From the NCBI RefSeq assembly GCF_006494775.1, contig NZ_CP041146.1, forward strand, positions 1,984,001 to 2,048,000: a stretch of DNA of 64,000 nt. The letters run 5' to 3'. The first letter of the stretch is position 1, and every line of letters begins with the position of its first letter. This DNA is from Nocardioides humi. GTDB taxonomy: Bacteria; Actinomycetota; Actinomycetes; Propionibacteriales; Nocardioidaceae. Shown one piece after another: positions 57,470 to 64,000 of this stretch. The notes under the pieces were generated by a model. The model saw nothing but the letters and a program-made list of their open reading frames with translations, ran no database searches and was not told where the DNA came from. The position numbers were made by a program, and so were the translations under genes.

Positions 57470-58660
57470 TCAGCGGCGCTCGAAGGCGATGCCCGCCCGC
57501 TGCAGCCGGGCGAGCAGCGCATCGCCCATCGCGGTGGCGGTGGTGACCTGCCCGGCGACGTTCGGGTTGTCGTCGAGGGCGAGGCACAGCGCGGACTCGG
57601 CCAGCATCTTGGCGGTCTCGGTGTAGCCCGGGTCGCCGCCGGAGACCCGGGTACGGACCGTCGTCCCGGCGGTCTCGGCGACGAAGTCGACGGTGAACCA
57701 CGACTTCTCCCGCCGAGCCGGCGACGGCCCCTCCCCCTGCGGGACCCGCTTCAGCAGGGCGTTGCGCAGCGGCGGGACCTGCGCGGCCAGGGTCAGGCCC
57801 GTGACGCCGACGGCGCCGCCGGCGGCGTACCGCAGGGTCTTGGTGCCCGCGTAGTGGGAGTAGCTGAACGCCGGACCGTACGACGCCAGGTGGGCGCCGC
57901 TGCGCGCGACGACGAACGGGTCGATCGTGGGCAGCGGCAGCAGCCAGTAGCCCAGGTCGTGGTCGCGGCGGGGCCGGCCCGCGACGGCCCGGGAGCGACG
58001 GTCCTCGGGACGCGGCTCCATCCGGCGCCGCGCGCTCGACGCCTCCTTCATCTGCCGGGCCCGGGAGAACGCGGTGAGGGCGGAGTGGAAGGTGCCGCCG
58101 GAGAAGCCGGCCCTGGTGCGGACGACGCCGCGCATGGTCACCGGGGTGGTGATCTCCCCGCCGACCTCCGCCGCCAGCTCCTGGATGGTGAAGTACGCGC
58201 CGAGGTCGTGGGGGATCGAGTCGAAGCCGCAGGAGTGGACCAGCCGGGCGCCGGAGCCCTCGGCCGCCGCGTTGTGCTCGACGTAGGTCCGGTCGACGAA
58301 CTCGGGCTCGCCGGTGAGGTCGACGTAGTCGGTGCCGGCGTTGGCGCACGCGGCGACGAGCGGGCCGCCGTGCTCGACGTACGGGCCGACCGTCGTGGCC
58401 ACGACCTTGGTCGTCGCCACCACCTCGGCCAGCGCGTCGGCGTCCTCGGCGTCGGCGACGAGCAGCGGCAGGTCCGCGAGGCTCTCGTCCGACGCGGCGA
58501 GGTGGTCGCGGACGGCGGCGAGCCGCTGCTCGCTGCGCCCCGCGAGCGCCCAGCGCAGGCCGGCCGGCGCGTGGGCGGCGAGGTAGTCGGCGGTGAGTCC
58601 CCCGGTGAAGCCGGTGGCTCCGAACAGGACGACGTCGTACGGGCGCGCGCTGTCTGCCAT
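57470..58660 (-). CDS. Saccharopine-dehydrogenase-like / trans-acting enoyl reductase family protein
   Basis: A 396-residue protein: VVLFGATGFTGGLTADYLA (NADP-binding Rossmann), WALAGRSEQRL, TVGPYVEHGGPLVAACANAGTDYVDLTGE, and HSCGFDSIPHDLG. These are the blocks of the actinobacterial saccharopine-dehydrogenase-like group, which includes trans-acting enoyl reductases of lipid synthesis (Rv2953 type). Real substrate unknown. Co-directional with the carboxylase gene but separated by the palindrome. Confidence 0.85.
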   Translation of the reverse strand: MADSARPYDVVLFGATGFTGGLTADYLAAHAPAGLRWALAGRSEQRLAAVRDHLAASDESLADLPLLVADAEDADALAEVVATTKVVATTVGPYVEHGGPLVAACANAGTDYVDLTGEPEFVDRTYVEHNAAAEGSGARLVHSCGFDSIPHDLGAYFTIQELAAEVGGEITTPVTMRGVVRTRAGFSGGTFHSALTAFSRARQMKEASSARRRMEPRPEDRRSRAVAGRPRRDHDLGYWLLPLPTIDPFVVARSGAHLASYGPAFSYSHYAGTKTLRYAAGGAVGVTGLTLAAQVPPLRNALLKRVPQGEGPSPARREKSWFTVDFVAETAGTTVRTRVSGGDPGYTETAKMLAESALCLALDDNPNVAGQVTTATAMGDALLARLQRAGIAFERR

Positions 58661-58752
58661 GACCCCACTCTTCCATCCGCCTCCATCCGTTGAGAAGCCG
58701 ATGGAACCCTCCCGGCCCCTCGCTCCGTCGTAGGTCCAGAACAGGAGGGCAC

Positions 58753-59271
58753 GTGGAACCCGACACCGAGACGGCGTACGCCGAGTACGTCCGGCGGAGC
58801 TGGCCGTCGCTGGTCCGTGCCGCGGTCTTCCTCGGCGCCCGGCCGCACGAGGCCGAGGACCTGGCCCAGACGACGCTCGTGCGCTGCTACACCGGCTGGA
58901 GCCGGGTCAGCAGCGCGGAGAACCGCGACGCCTACGTCTACCGGATGCTGCTCAACTGCCTGCGCGACGTCCGGCGCACCCGCTGGTGGAAGGACCGGCA
59001 GTACGACGTGCCGGTGGACGGGTCGCGGACGGCGGAGCCCGACGCGTCCGACCGGGTGGCCGTCGCGGACGCCGTCCACCGGGCGCTCGGCGGCCTGTCC
59101 AAGCCCAACCGGGAGGTCGTCGTGCTGCGGTACTTCGTGCAGCTGAGCGAGCGGCAGACCGCCGAGGTGCTCGGCGTCCCCGCCGGGACCGTGAAGAGCC
59201 GGCTCTCCCGCGCACTCGCCCACCTCGCCGCCGACGACCATCTCCTCGACCTCTCCGGAGGCCCCCAGTGA
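58753..59271 (+). CDS. SigE-family ECF RNA polymerase sigma factor
   Basis: A 172-residue ECF sigma factor: region 2 with GARPHEAEDLAQTTLVRCYTGW and region 4 with SERQTAEVLGVPAGTVKSRLSRAL. This size and pattern fit the actinomycete SigE-70 family. GTG 58753 with AGGAGGG; the frame opens earlier at 58690 without signal. GTGA overlap to the next gene, so the two form a regulatory pair: a sigma factor with a membrane-anchored partner. Confidence 0.9.
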   Translation: MEPDTETAYAEYVRRSWPSLVRAAVFLGARPHEAEDLAQTTLVRCYTGWSRVSSAENRDAYVYRMLLNCLRDVRRTRWWKDRQYDVPVDGSRTAEPDASDRVAVADAVHRALGGLSKPNREVVVLRYFVQLSERQTAEVLGVPAGTVKSRLSRALAHLAADDHLLDLSGGPQ

Positions 59272-61230
59272 CCGATCTCGAACGCCTCTGGGAGGACTAC
59301 CCCACCGGCCCCGCGCCGGTCGGTGCGATCCTCACCGCCGCCGCGCCTGCCCGCGGGCCGCGCCGGCGGCTCGTCGTACGCCCGCTGCTGACGGCGGCCG
59401 CGGTCACCTCCCTGGCCGGCGCCTTCGTGGCCGGCGTCCTGGTCGGCGGGTCCGGCGGCTCCGGCGGCCCGTCGGCGACCGGTCCCGCCGGACCCGAGCG
59501 GCTGCCCCGGCACGTCGCGTTCCAGGCCGACCTCGAGCCGGCGGAGTCCTGCGACGACCTCCTCGCGGCGTACGTCGAACGCGGCCTGGACATCGTCGGC
59601 GCGTGGGCTGGGGCGGTGGGCCGGTCGTGTACGACCAGGCCGACACGGCGAACCGCGTCTCCGGCGAGGCCGCGGCCGCCGACCGGAGCCCGCGGACCGA
59701 GCGCCAGGTCAGCAGCGAGACCGGCACCAACGTCCAGGAGGCCGGCGTCGACGAGCCCGACACGGTGAAGACCGACGGCAGGCTGATGGTCGTCGAGCGG
59801 CACGACCGCCTCGACGTGTACGACGTGACCGGCTCCGCCACCGAGAAGGTCTCCTCCGTACGGCTGCCCGGCGTCCGCGACGCCGAGCTCCTCCTGACCG
59901 GGGACACCGTGGTCGCCGTCGGCTCGGACCGGGGCGCACGCCCGGAGCGCCCCGGCACCCGGGTGCTGACCGTGTCGCTGGCCGACCCGACCGCGCCGGA
60001 GGTCACCGACGACGTCCGGTACGACGCCGGGCAGGTCTCGGTGCGCCAGCACGGCGCCGACGTACGGCTGGTCCTCGCCAGCGGCCTGCCCGACCTGGAC
60101 TTCGTCGAGCCGCACGGGAAGCGGAGCCCGGAGGAGGCGCTGGAGCACAACCGCGCGGCCGTCGAGGACTCGACCCTCGAGGACTGGCTGCCGACCATCG
60201 CCGTCGGCGACGACGGGCCCGAGCAGCTCCTCGACTGCCGCGACGTGGCGATCCCCACGGACGACCTCGCGCTCGGCACCACCAGCGTGGTCGGCTTCGA
60301 CGCCGCCGAGCCCGGCAGCGTGGACGCGATCGGGCTGGCGGGGCGGGCCGACATCGCCTACGAGTCCGCCGACCACCTGTACCTCGCCTCGTCCGGCGCC
60401 GGCTCGATGTGGCGGTGCGTCGACTGGTGCGACGTCGGCGCACCGGCGGGCGGCTCGTCGTACCTCTTCGACTTCGCGCTCGACGGCACCCGCGCCACCC
60501 ATGTCGCCTCCGGCGAGGTCGAGGGGGCGATCCGCGACCGCTGGTCGCTGGACGAGGCCGGCGGCGTGCTCCGGGTCGCCGTCGGTCCGACCAGCGAGAC
60601 CGGCAACTTCAACTCGGTGCTGACCCTGGAGCGCCGGGGCCAGGACCTGGTCGAGCGCGGCCGGCTCGACGGGCTCGGCCGCAACGAGGAGATCCGGTCG
60701 GTGCGCTGGTTCGACGACCTCGCGATCATCGTGACCTTCCGCCGCGTGGACCCGCTGTACGCCGTCGACCTCACCGACACCACGACCCCGCGGCTGCTCG
60801 GCGAGCTGAAGATCCCCGGCTTCTCCTCCTACCTCCACCCGCTCGGCCGCGCCCGGCTGATCGGCGTCGGCGAGGGCCCGGGCCCGGACGGCTGGGGCGC
60901 CCAGGTCGGGCTGTTCGACGTCCGCGACACCAGCGCCGTCACCCGTCTCGACGTCCTCTCCTACGGCCGGCGCACCGCACCCCTCGCCGGCGCCGACCCC
61001 GCGCCTTCACCTGGCTCCCCGATCACCGCACCGTGCTGACGGTCGTCGAGAAGCAGGGCAGCCGCCGGGTCGGGTACCTCTCCGTGCTCAAGCTCGCCGG
61101 CGGCGCGCTGCACGAGCGCCGGGTCAAGGTCGAGTACGGCGACGACGTCGGCCGGGTCCGCGTCGTACCTCTTCCGGACGGGCGGGTCGTGCTGGTGACG
61201 GGCGAGGACGCGCAGTTCTTCGAGCTGTGA
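59268..61230 (+). CDS. Membrane-anchored beta-propeller protein coupled to the sigma factor, two apparent frameshifts
   Basis: About 654 residues once two single-base losses (59605-59607 and 60997-61000) are repaired. A short cytoplasmic start (MTDLERLWEDYPTGPAP) is followed by one TM segment near residues 43-64, a Gly/Ser linker, then a secreted beta-propeller domain. TNVQEAGVDEPDTVKTDG is the signature of the PF09826 type. Position and topology suggest an anti-sigma-like or sensor protein, though the cytoplasmic part is too short for a classical anti-sigma domain. Confidence 0.82.
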
Positions 61231-61266
61231 GGACGCCGTGCCCGGTCAGGTCAGGGCTGGACGCTG

Positions 61267-61569
61267 TCAGACGCACTCCCGGGCGATCTCGTCCGCGACC
61301 TCGCGCAGCACCTCGACATCCCGGTCGGTGTGCGGCGCAGGCGGCAGACCACGCTCGACATCCGCCTTCGCCTCGTCGGACAGGTCCGACTCCAACAGCA
61401 CCCGAACCCGGCACTCCGCCTGCTCCGTCTCCAGCGGCACACCCAGCGGACCGTCCGACGCCGTGTACGGCGACGCCGCCGCCGACACCTCAGCCGGATC
61501 CGCCCCACCACATCCCGACAGGACCAGCACCGCCGCCAACGCCAGCCCAGTCACTGCTCTCCGCGTCAT
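61267..61569 (-). CDS. Small putative lipoprotein, 100 aa
   Basis: MTRRAVTGLALAAVLVLSGCGG gives a signal peptide with lipobox (shown here in part: VLSGC). The mature part of about 80 residues is acidic with two Cys (AECRVRV and IARECV) that may pair. No family recognised. GGGAGGGGA lies at good distance from ATG 61569. It converges on the beta-propeller gene, 36 bases between stops. Confidence 0.7.
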   Translation of the reverse strand: MTRRAVTGLALAAVLVLSGCGGADPAEVSAAASPYTASDGPLGVPLETEQAECRVRVLLESDLSDEAKADVERGLPPAPHTDRDVEVLREVADEIARECV

Positions 61570-61710
61570 ACGCATTCCCCTCCCACAGCGGCCGCCCGAC
61601 CGCGTCCTCGCCGCGGCGGATGAACCCGCGGACGGCAGGGCTGAGTTGATGCAACACCGGACGACCGCGCGGGTCAACAGACTCCACATGAAGCGGCATC
61701 AAACCCGGGG

Positions 61711-61990
61711 CGATTCAGATCGAGTCGGTCAGCACCGGTGTGCCGAGATCGCTGGTCGAGGTCACCAGACTGGGCCGGACGTTGAAACGTTGAAGAAGCG
61801 CGCCGCCGACGTGCTCGCCTACTTCGACCGCCCCGGCACATCCAACGGACCCACCGAAGCCCTCAACGGCCGCCTCGAACGCCTCCGCGGCAGTGCTCTT
61901 GGGTTCCGCAACCTGACCAACTACATCGCCAGAAGCCTGCTCGAAACCGGCGGCTTCAGACCCAACTACACCCTCGATTGGGATGAGCCC
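61711..61990 (+). pseudogene. C-terminal remnant of an ISL3-family transposase
   Basis: Reading through one lost base near 61791 gives LVEVTRLGRTLKRW then AADVLAYFDRPGTSNGPTEA, NGRLERLRGSALGFRNLTNY and IARSLLETGGFRP. This is the typical C-terminal end of ISL3-family DDE transposases (the NGPTEA and GFRNLTxY blocks). The N-terminal three quarters are gone. Marks the left edge of a mobile, AT-richer patch. Confidence 0.8.
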
Positions 61991-62028
61991 CTTTCCGGGA
62001 CCCTGATTATCCACTCACGCCCTCAACC

Positions 62029-62421
62029 TCAGGACGTGTCCACCATCATATTCACCAATGGAATTGAACTCCAGGGTAAACTTTCCCTGCAAGTTTCCAG
62101 AAGCCCCGCAAATATAGCGGTACCCAGGACTCGTCCAGTACAACTCATCAAGACTCTCAATAATCGACCTGATAGGAGCAACGATCCCCCCGATGCAGAG
62201 TCGATGAATGCCAGAGCAAGATCACATCGCCCAATCCGCGCCCTTTCCAGCGACAGATCCGGCCGACGGAGATCGACTTCTATGCCGTCCAACTGCGTCC
62301 AGTCAAGGTGCATACCAGCCCACGGGAGTGATTCGAGTTGAGCGATGAAGTCAACCAGATTCTCGGCGGAGACTACCTCCGCGCCGTTCGACGCTACCCA
62401 GTCGAGAAGGTGTTGTTGCAC
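62029..62421 (-). CDS. Probable immunity protein for the HINT toxin, 130 aa
   Basis: Unrecognised sequence, soluble and acidic (MQQHLLDWVASNGAEVV at the start; LPWAGMHLDWTQLDG near 32). GTG 62421 has AAGGAGAG 6 bases upstream. It starts inside the end of the toxin gene (28-base overlap) and its GC content is clearly lower than that of the rest. Position directly after a polymorphic toxin, overlap, and base composition are what an immunity gene shows; that role is inference. Confidence 0.6.
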   Translation of the reverse strand: MQQHLLDWVASNGAEVVSAENLVDFIAQLESLPWAGMHLDWTQLDGIEVDLRRPDLSLERARIGRCDLALAFIDSASGGSLLLSGRLLRVLMSCTGRVLGTAIFAGLLETCRESLPWSSIPLVNMMVDTS

Positions 62422-63290
62422 AGGCCACTCTCCTTATCTCGGGAAATGAGAGAGCGGCTATAGAAGTCATCCCTCGTTCCACCTTCTACAATATTCGCGC
62501 CATACTTCCAAGAGTCGCGTTTCCGCCCACCAGTGCGATCCCACCAGTTCACGTGGAATCCCTTTTTCTCATCCCAGTCGATTCTCCATCCACGAAGTCC
62601 GTCCTGGCTCTGACGGCCGGTTACCCTGCCCTTGAAAGGACCGATCTGCTGCACGAAGTCAACGGAGTCGTCGCCTAGGCCCGCCGACTTTCGAGCGTCG
62701 GTACGCGCTGCGTTCAAGCTGCCATACCTCCGCGTGGTCTCACCACAGACATTGTGGACGAGGATTTCGTTGTCGCCGACGTGGTAGGTGTGGATCCCTT
62801 CGACGCTGAGGTTGTAGGCGAGCGCTTGACGGGTCGACTTCAGTGCCAGTCCCATGACATCGAGCACCCGGCCATCAGCGGCCAAGACCCGCTCCCCTGG
62901 ACCAAGGTTGTCGGCCCTCTCGAACCGCTGGTCGGTGACCGACCAGAAGGGGTGGTCCTCGGTAGTGGCGATGACCTCCCCATCAATGACCAGGTCCAGG
63001 ACGGTGTCGTGGTGGACGAAGACCTGCTCGATCCGTTTGGCTACTTGCTCTCCGGTCTCGGGGTCGGTCGCGACGACCTTGTCACCGACTCCGACGTCCT
63101 TGATCGGTTTGTGGGTGCCGTCGGCCATGAGAACCGTTGTCGAGCCGACGAAGGAACAGGACATCGCCGCGGACTTGAAGAGCTTGACCTTCGACGACCA
63201 GCTTGTCAGAGCACGCCCAGTGATTCCGCTGTCCAACATGGTGCTGCCGAGCGCCACGGCGAACGCGATGTGAAGCGCCCCAGGTTTGAT
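62394..63290 (-). pseudogene. Polymorphic toxin C-terminus with HINT domain, 5' end removed by IS3 insertion
   Basis: The remaining ~295 codons hold a HINT (Hedgehog/intein) pretoxin domain: SCSFVGSTTVLMADG with the nucleophilic Cys, VVATDPETGE, TTEDHPFWS (block B His), and NEILVHN at the splice end. After VHN comes a ~100-residue C-terminal toxin domain with GWRIDWDEKKGFHVNWWD; I cannot name its family. The HINT domain would cleave to free it. The frame is open into the IS3 element to 63383, but sequence beyond about 63290 belongs to the element. Secretion domains are lost. Confidence 0.75.
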
Positions 63291-63323
63291 GCCGCATCCT
63301 TTTGAGTTGGAAGGATGCGAACC

Positions 63324-63635
63324 ATGCCGAAGAAGATCGATCCCGCGGTCAAGGAGCGGTGCGTGCGGCAGGTGCTGGAGCACCTGTCGGAGTGCCCGTC
63401 GCTGACTGCGGCCGCCGAGTCCGTCGCACGCCGCGAGGGGCTCGGGAAGGAGACCGTGCGTCGCTGGGTCGTGCAGGCCCAGATCGACGGCGGGCAGCGC
63501 CAGGGCGCCACGTCGGAGGAGCTGGCTGAGATCAAGGAGCTCAAGGCCAAGGTCCGGCGGCTCGAGGACGATAACGAGATCCTGCGCAGGGCCTCGATTT
63601 TCTTCGCGGGGGAACTCGACCCCCGCAATCGCTGA
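63324..63635 (+). CDS. IS3-family transposase OrfA
   Basis: A 103-residue DNA-binding protein: helix-turn-helix SLTAAAESVARREGLGKETVRRWV, then a leucine-zipper-like coiled coil (LKAKVRRLEDDNEILRRAS). GGAAGGA before ATG 63324; ATG 63315 in frame is closer to it. Ends FFAGELDPRNR, the usual IS3 point where OrfB is entered by -1 frameshift. Confidence 0.9.
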   Translation: MPKKIDPAVKERCVRQVLEHLSECPSLTAAAESVARREGLGKETVRRWVVQAQIDGGQRQGATSEELAEIKELKAKVRRLEDDNEILRRASIFFAGELDPRNR

Positions 63636-64000
63636 TCGTCGCGTTCATCGACGAGCTGCGGGCCAAGAGCCACGCGGTCGAGTCGATCTGCCGAGTCCTG
63701 CGCGAGCAGGGCTGCCAGATCGCCGCGCGGACCTACCGCGACTGGGCACAGAACCACCGCCCGGTCACAGCCAGGACGATCACCGACGCACAGGTCACTA
63801 ATCAGGTCCGTGACCTGGCCTGGACGATCGATAACGAAGGGATGCGAAGGATGACACCCGAAGGGCTCTACGGGCGTCGGAAGATGACCGCGTTGGTGCA
63901 GCGCACCAGCCCGGAAGCATCGCCCGGATCGGTGGACCGGGCGATGAGATCGCTGTCCCTGCAAGGGATTCGGCGATCGAAGGGGATCCGGACCACCATC
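63602..64000 (+). CDS. IS3-family transposase OrfB, N-terminal part (cut by window end)
   Basis: The -1 frame relative to OrfA reads PPQSLIVAFIDELRAKSHA, then VESICRVLREQGCQIAARTY, and MTPEGLYGRRKM. This is the helix-turn-helix_21 region in front of the DDE integrase core of IS3 OrfB. The catalytic core lies past the window. Made as an OrfAB fusion. Confidence 0.85.
63606..63626 (+). promoter_or_regulatory. Hairpin at the OrfA/OrfB frameshift region
   Basis: GCGGGGG (63606-63612) pairs with CCCCCGC (63620-63626) across AACTCGA, just before the OrfA stop (63633-63635). A stable hairpin here could favour the -1 shift into OrfB. The slip site upstream (TTTTC/TCTTC at 63598-63605) is not canonical. 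Confidence 0.45.

Larger units (their letters stand above)
63288..64000 (+). mobile_element. IS3-family insertion sequence, left part
   Basis: Two overlapping frames (orfA, orfB by -1 frameshift) and their proteins are of IS3 type. The exact left end is not fixed; TGATGCCGCATCC near 63288 is a fair candidate for the terminal repeat. A hairpin GCATCCTT (63294-63301) / AAGGATGC (63311-63318) stands before orfA. The element runs off the right edge. Confidence 0.75.

Noticed and set aside
57189..58766. Upstream extension of the carboxylase frame to 58766
   Set aside because: It runs through the palindrome and antisense-frame of the next gene; homology and a ribosome site put the start at 57188.
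63291..63383. ATG at 63383 as the real start of the HINT toxin
   Set aside because: Those codons are antisense to IS3 orfA; the frame is open across the junction by chance.

Overview
This 64 kb window is high-GC actinobacterial DNA, most likely from a Nocardioides-like or other propionibacterial/mycobacterial relative. Pointers are the GC-rich third codon positions, mycofactocin-type short-chain dehydrogenases, an F420-type luciferase-like enzyme, a 7Fe ferredoxin of the FdxA/FdxC type, fused KorA plus KorB, a SigE-family sigma factor, and a bacterial CYP51 operon. No tRNA, rRNA or CRISPR array was seen. The organism call is inference.

Most of the window is catabolic and redox genes in tightly coupled operons with ATGA, GTGA or TGATG overlaps. 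Left part (1-13 kb): a VOC protein, a sugar-isomerase-like protein, a Zn alcohol dehydrogenase, a P450 relic, a ferredoxin, a crotonase with an internal DNA repeat, a thiolase and a quinone oxidoreductase. These are followed by a divergent P450 locus (flavin reductase/IclR-like fusion, two P450s, NTF2-fold protein, small proteins, SDR). 13-18.5 kb: a complete peptide-type (Opp/Dpp) ABC importer. 18.6-27 kb: a 3-ketosteroid-dehydrogenase-like flavoprotein cassette, divergent from two NTF2-fold proteins, an SDR, KorAB and a RutE-like nitroreductase. 27-30.5 kb: an MFS exporter, a membrane protein and a phosphopantetheinyl transferase.

30.4-38.8 kb is one long operon: TetR, P450, SDR, CYP51, 3Fe-4S ferredoxin, NTF2-fold protein, aldehyde dehydrogenase, SDR, HIBADH-like enzyme, CMD-like protein. 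Its gene content matches what I recall of the Mycobacterium tuberculosis Rv0763c-Rv0771 region. A KstR-like palindrome sits at its head, facing an F420-type enzyme. 41.6-51.6 kb holds a sugar-type ABC importer with two mycofactocin-type SDRs, a third SDR-like protein without catalytic Ser and Lys, RidA, a GlcG/HbpS-like protein, an aminotransferase and two overlapping TetR genes. 51.6-57.2 kb encodes one giant single-chain acyl-CoA carboxylase. 58.7-61.2 kb is a sigma factor coupled to a membrane-anchored beta-propeller protein. The right end (61.7-64 kb) is a lower-GC mobile patch: ISL3 transposase remnant, an immunity-like gene, a HINT polymorphic toxin cut by an IS3-family element, and that element running off the window.

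Two cautions. At least eleven genes are broken by what looks like loss of a single G or C, often in a homopolymer. These are more likely sequencing errors than real pseudogenes, so I give restored gene spans. Three large imperfect palindromes (32.4, 39.7 and 57.3 kb) lie at gene ends and are not explained by the coding annotation.
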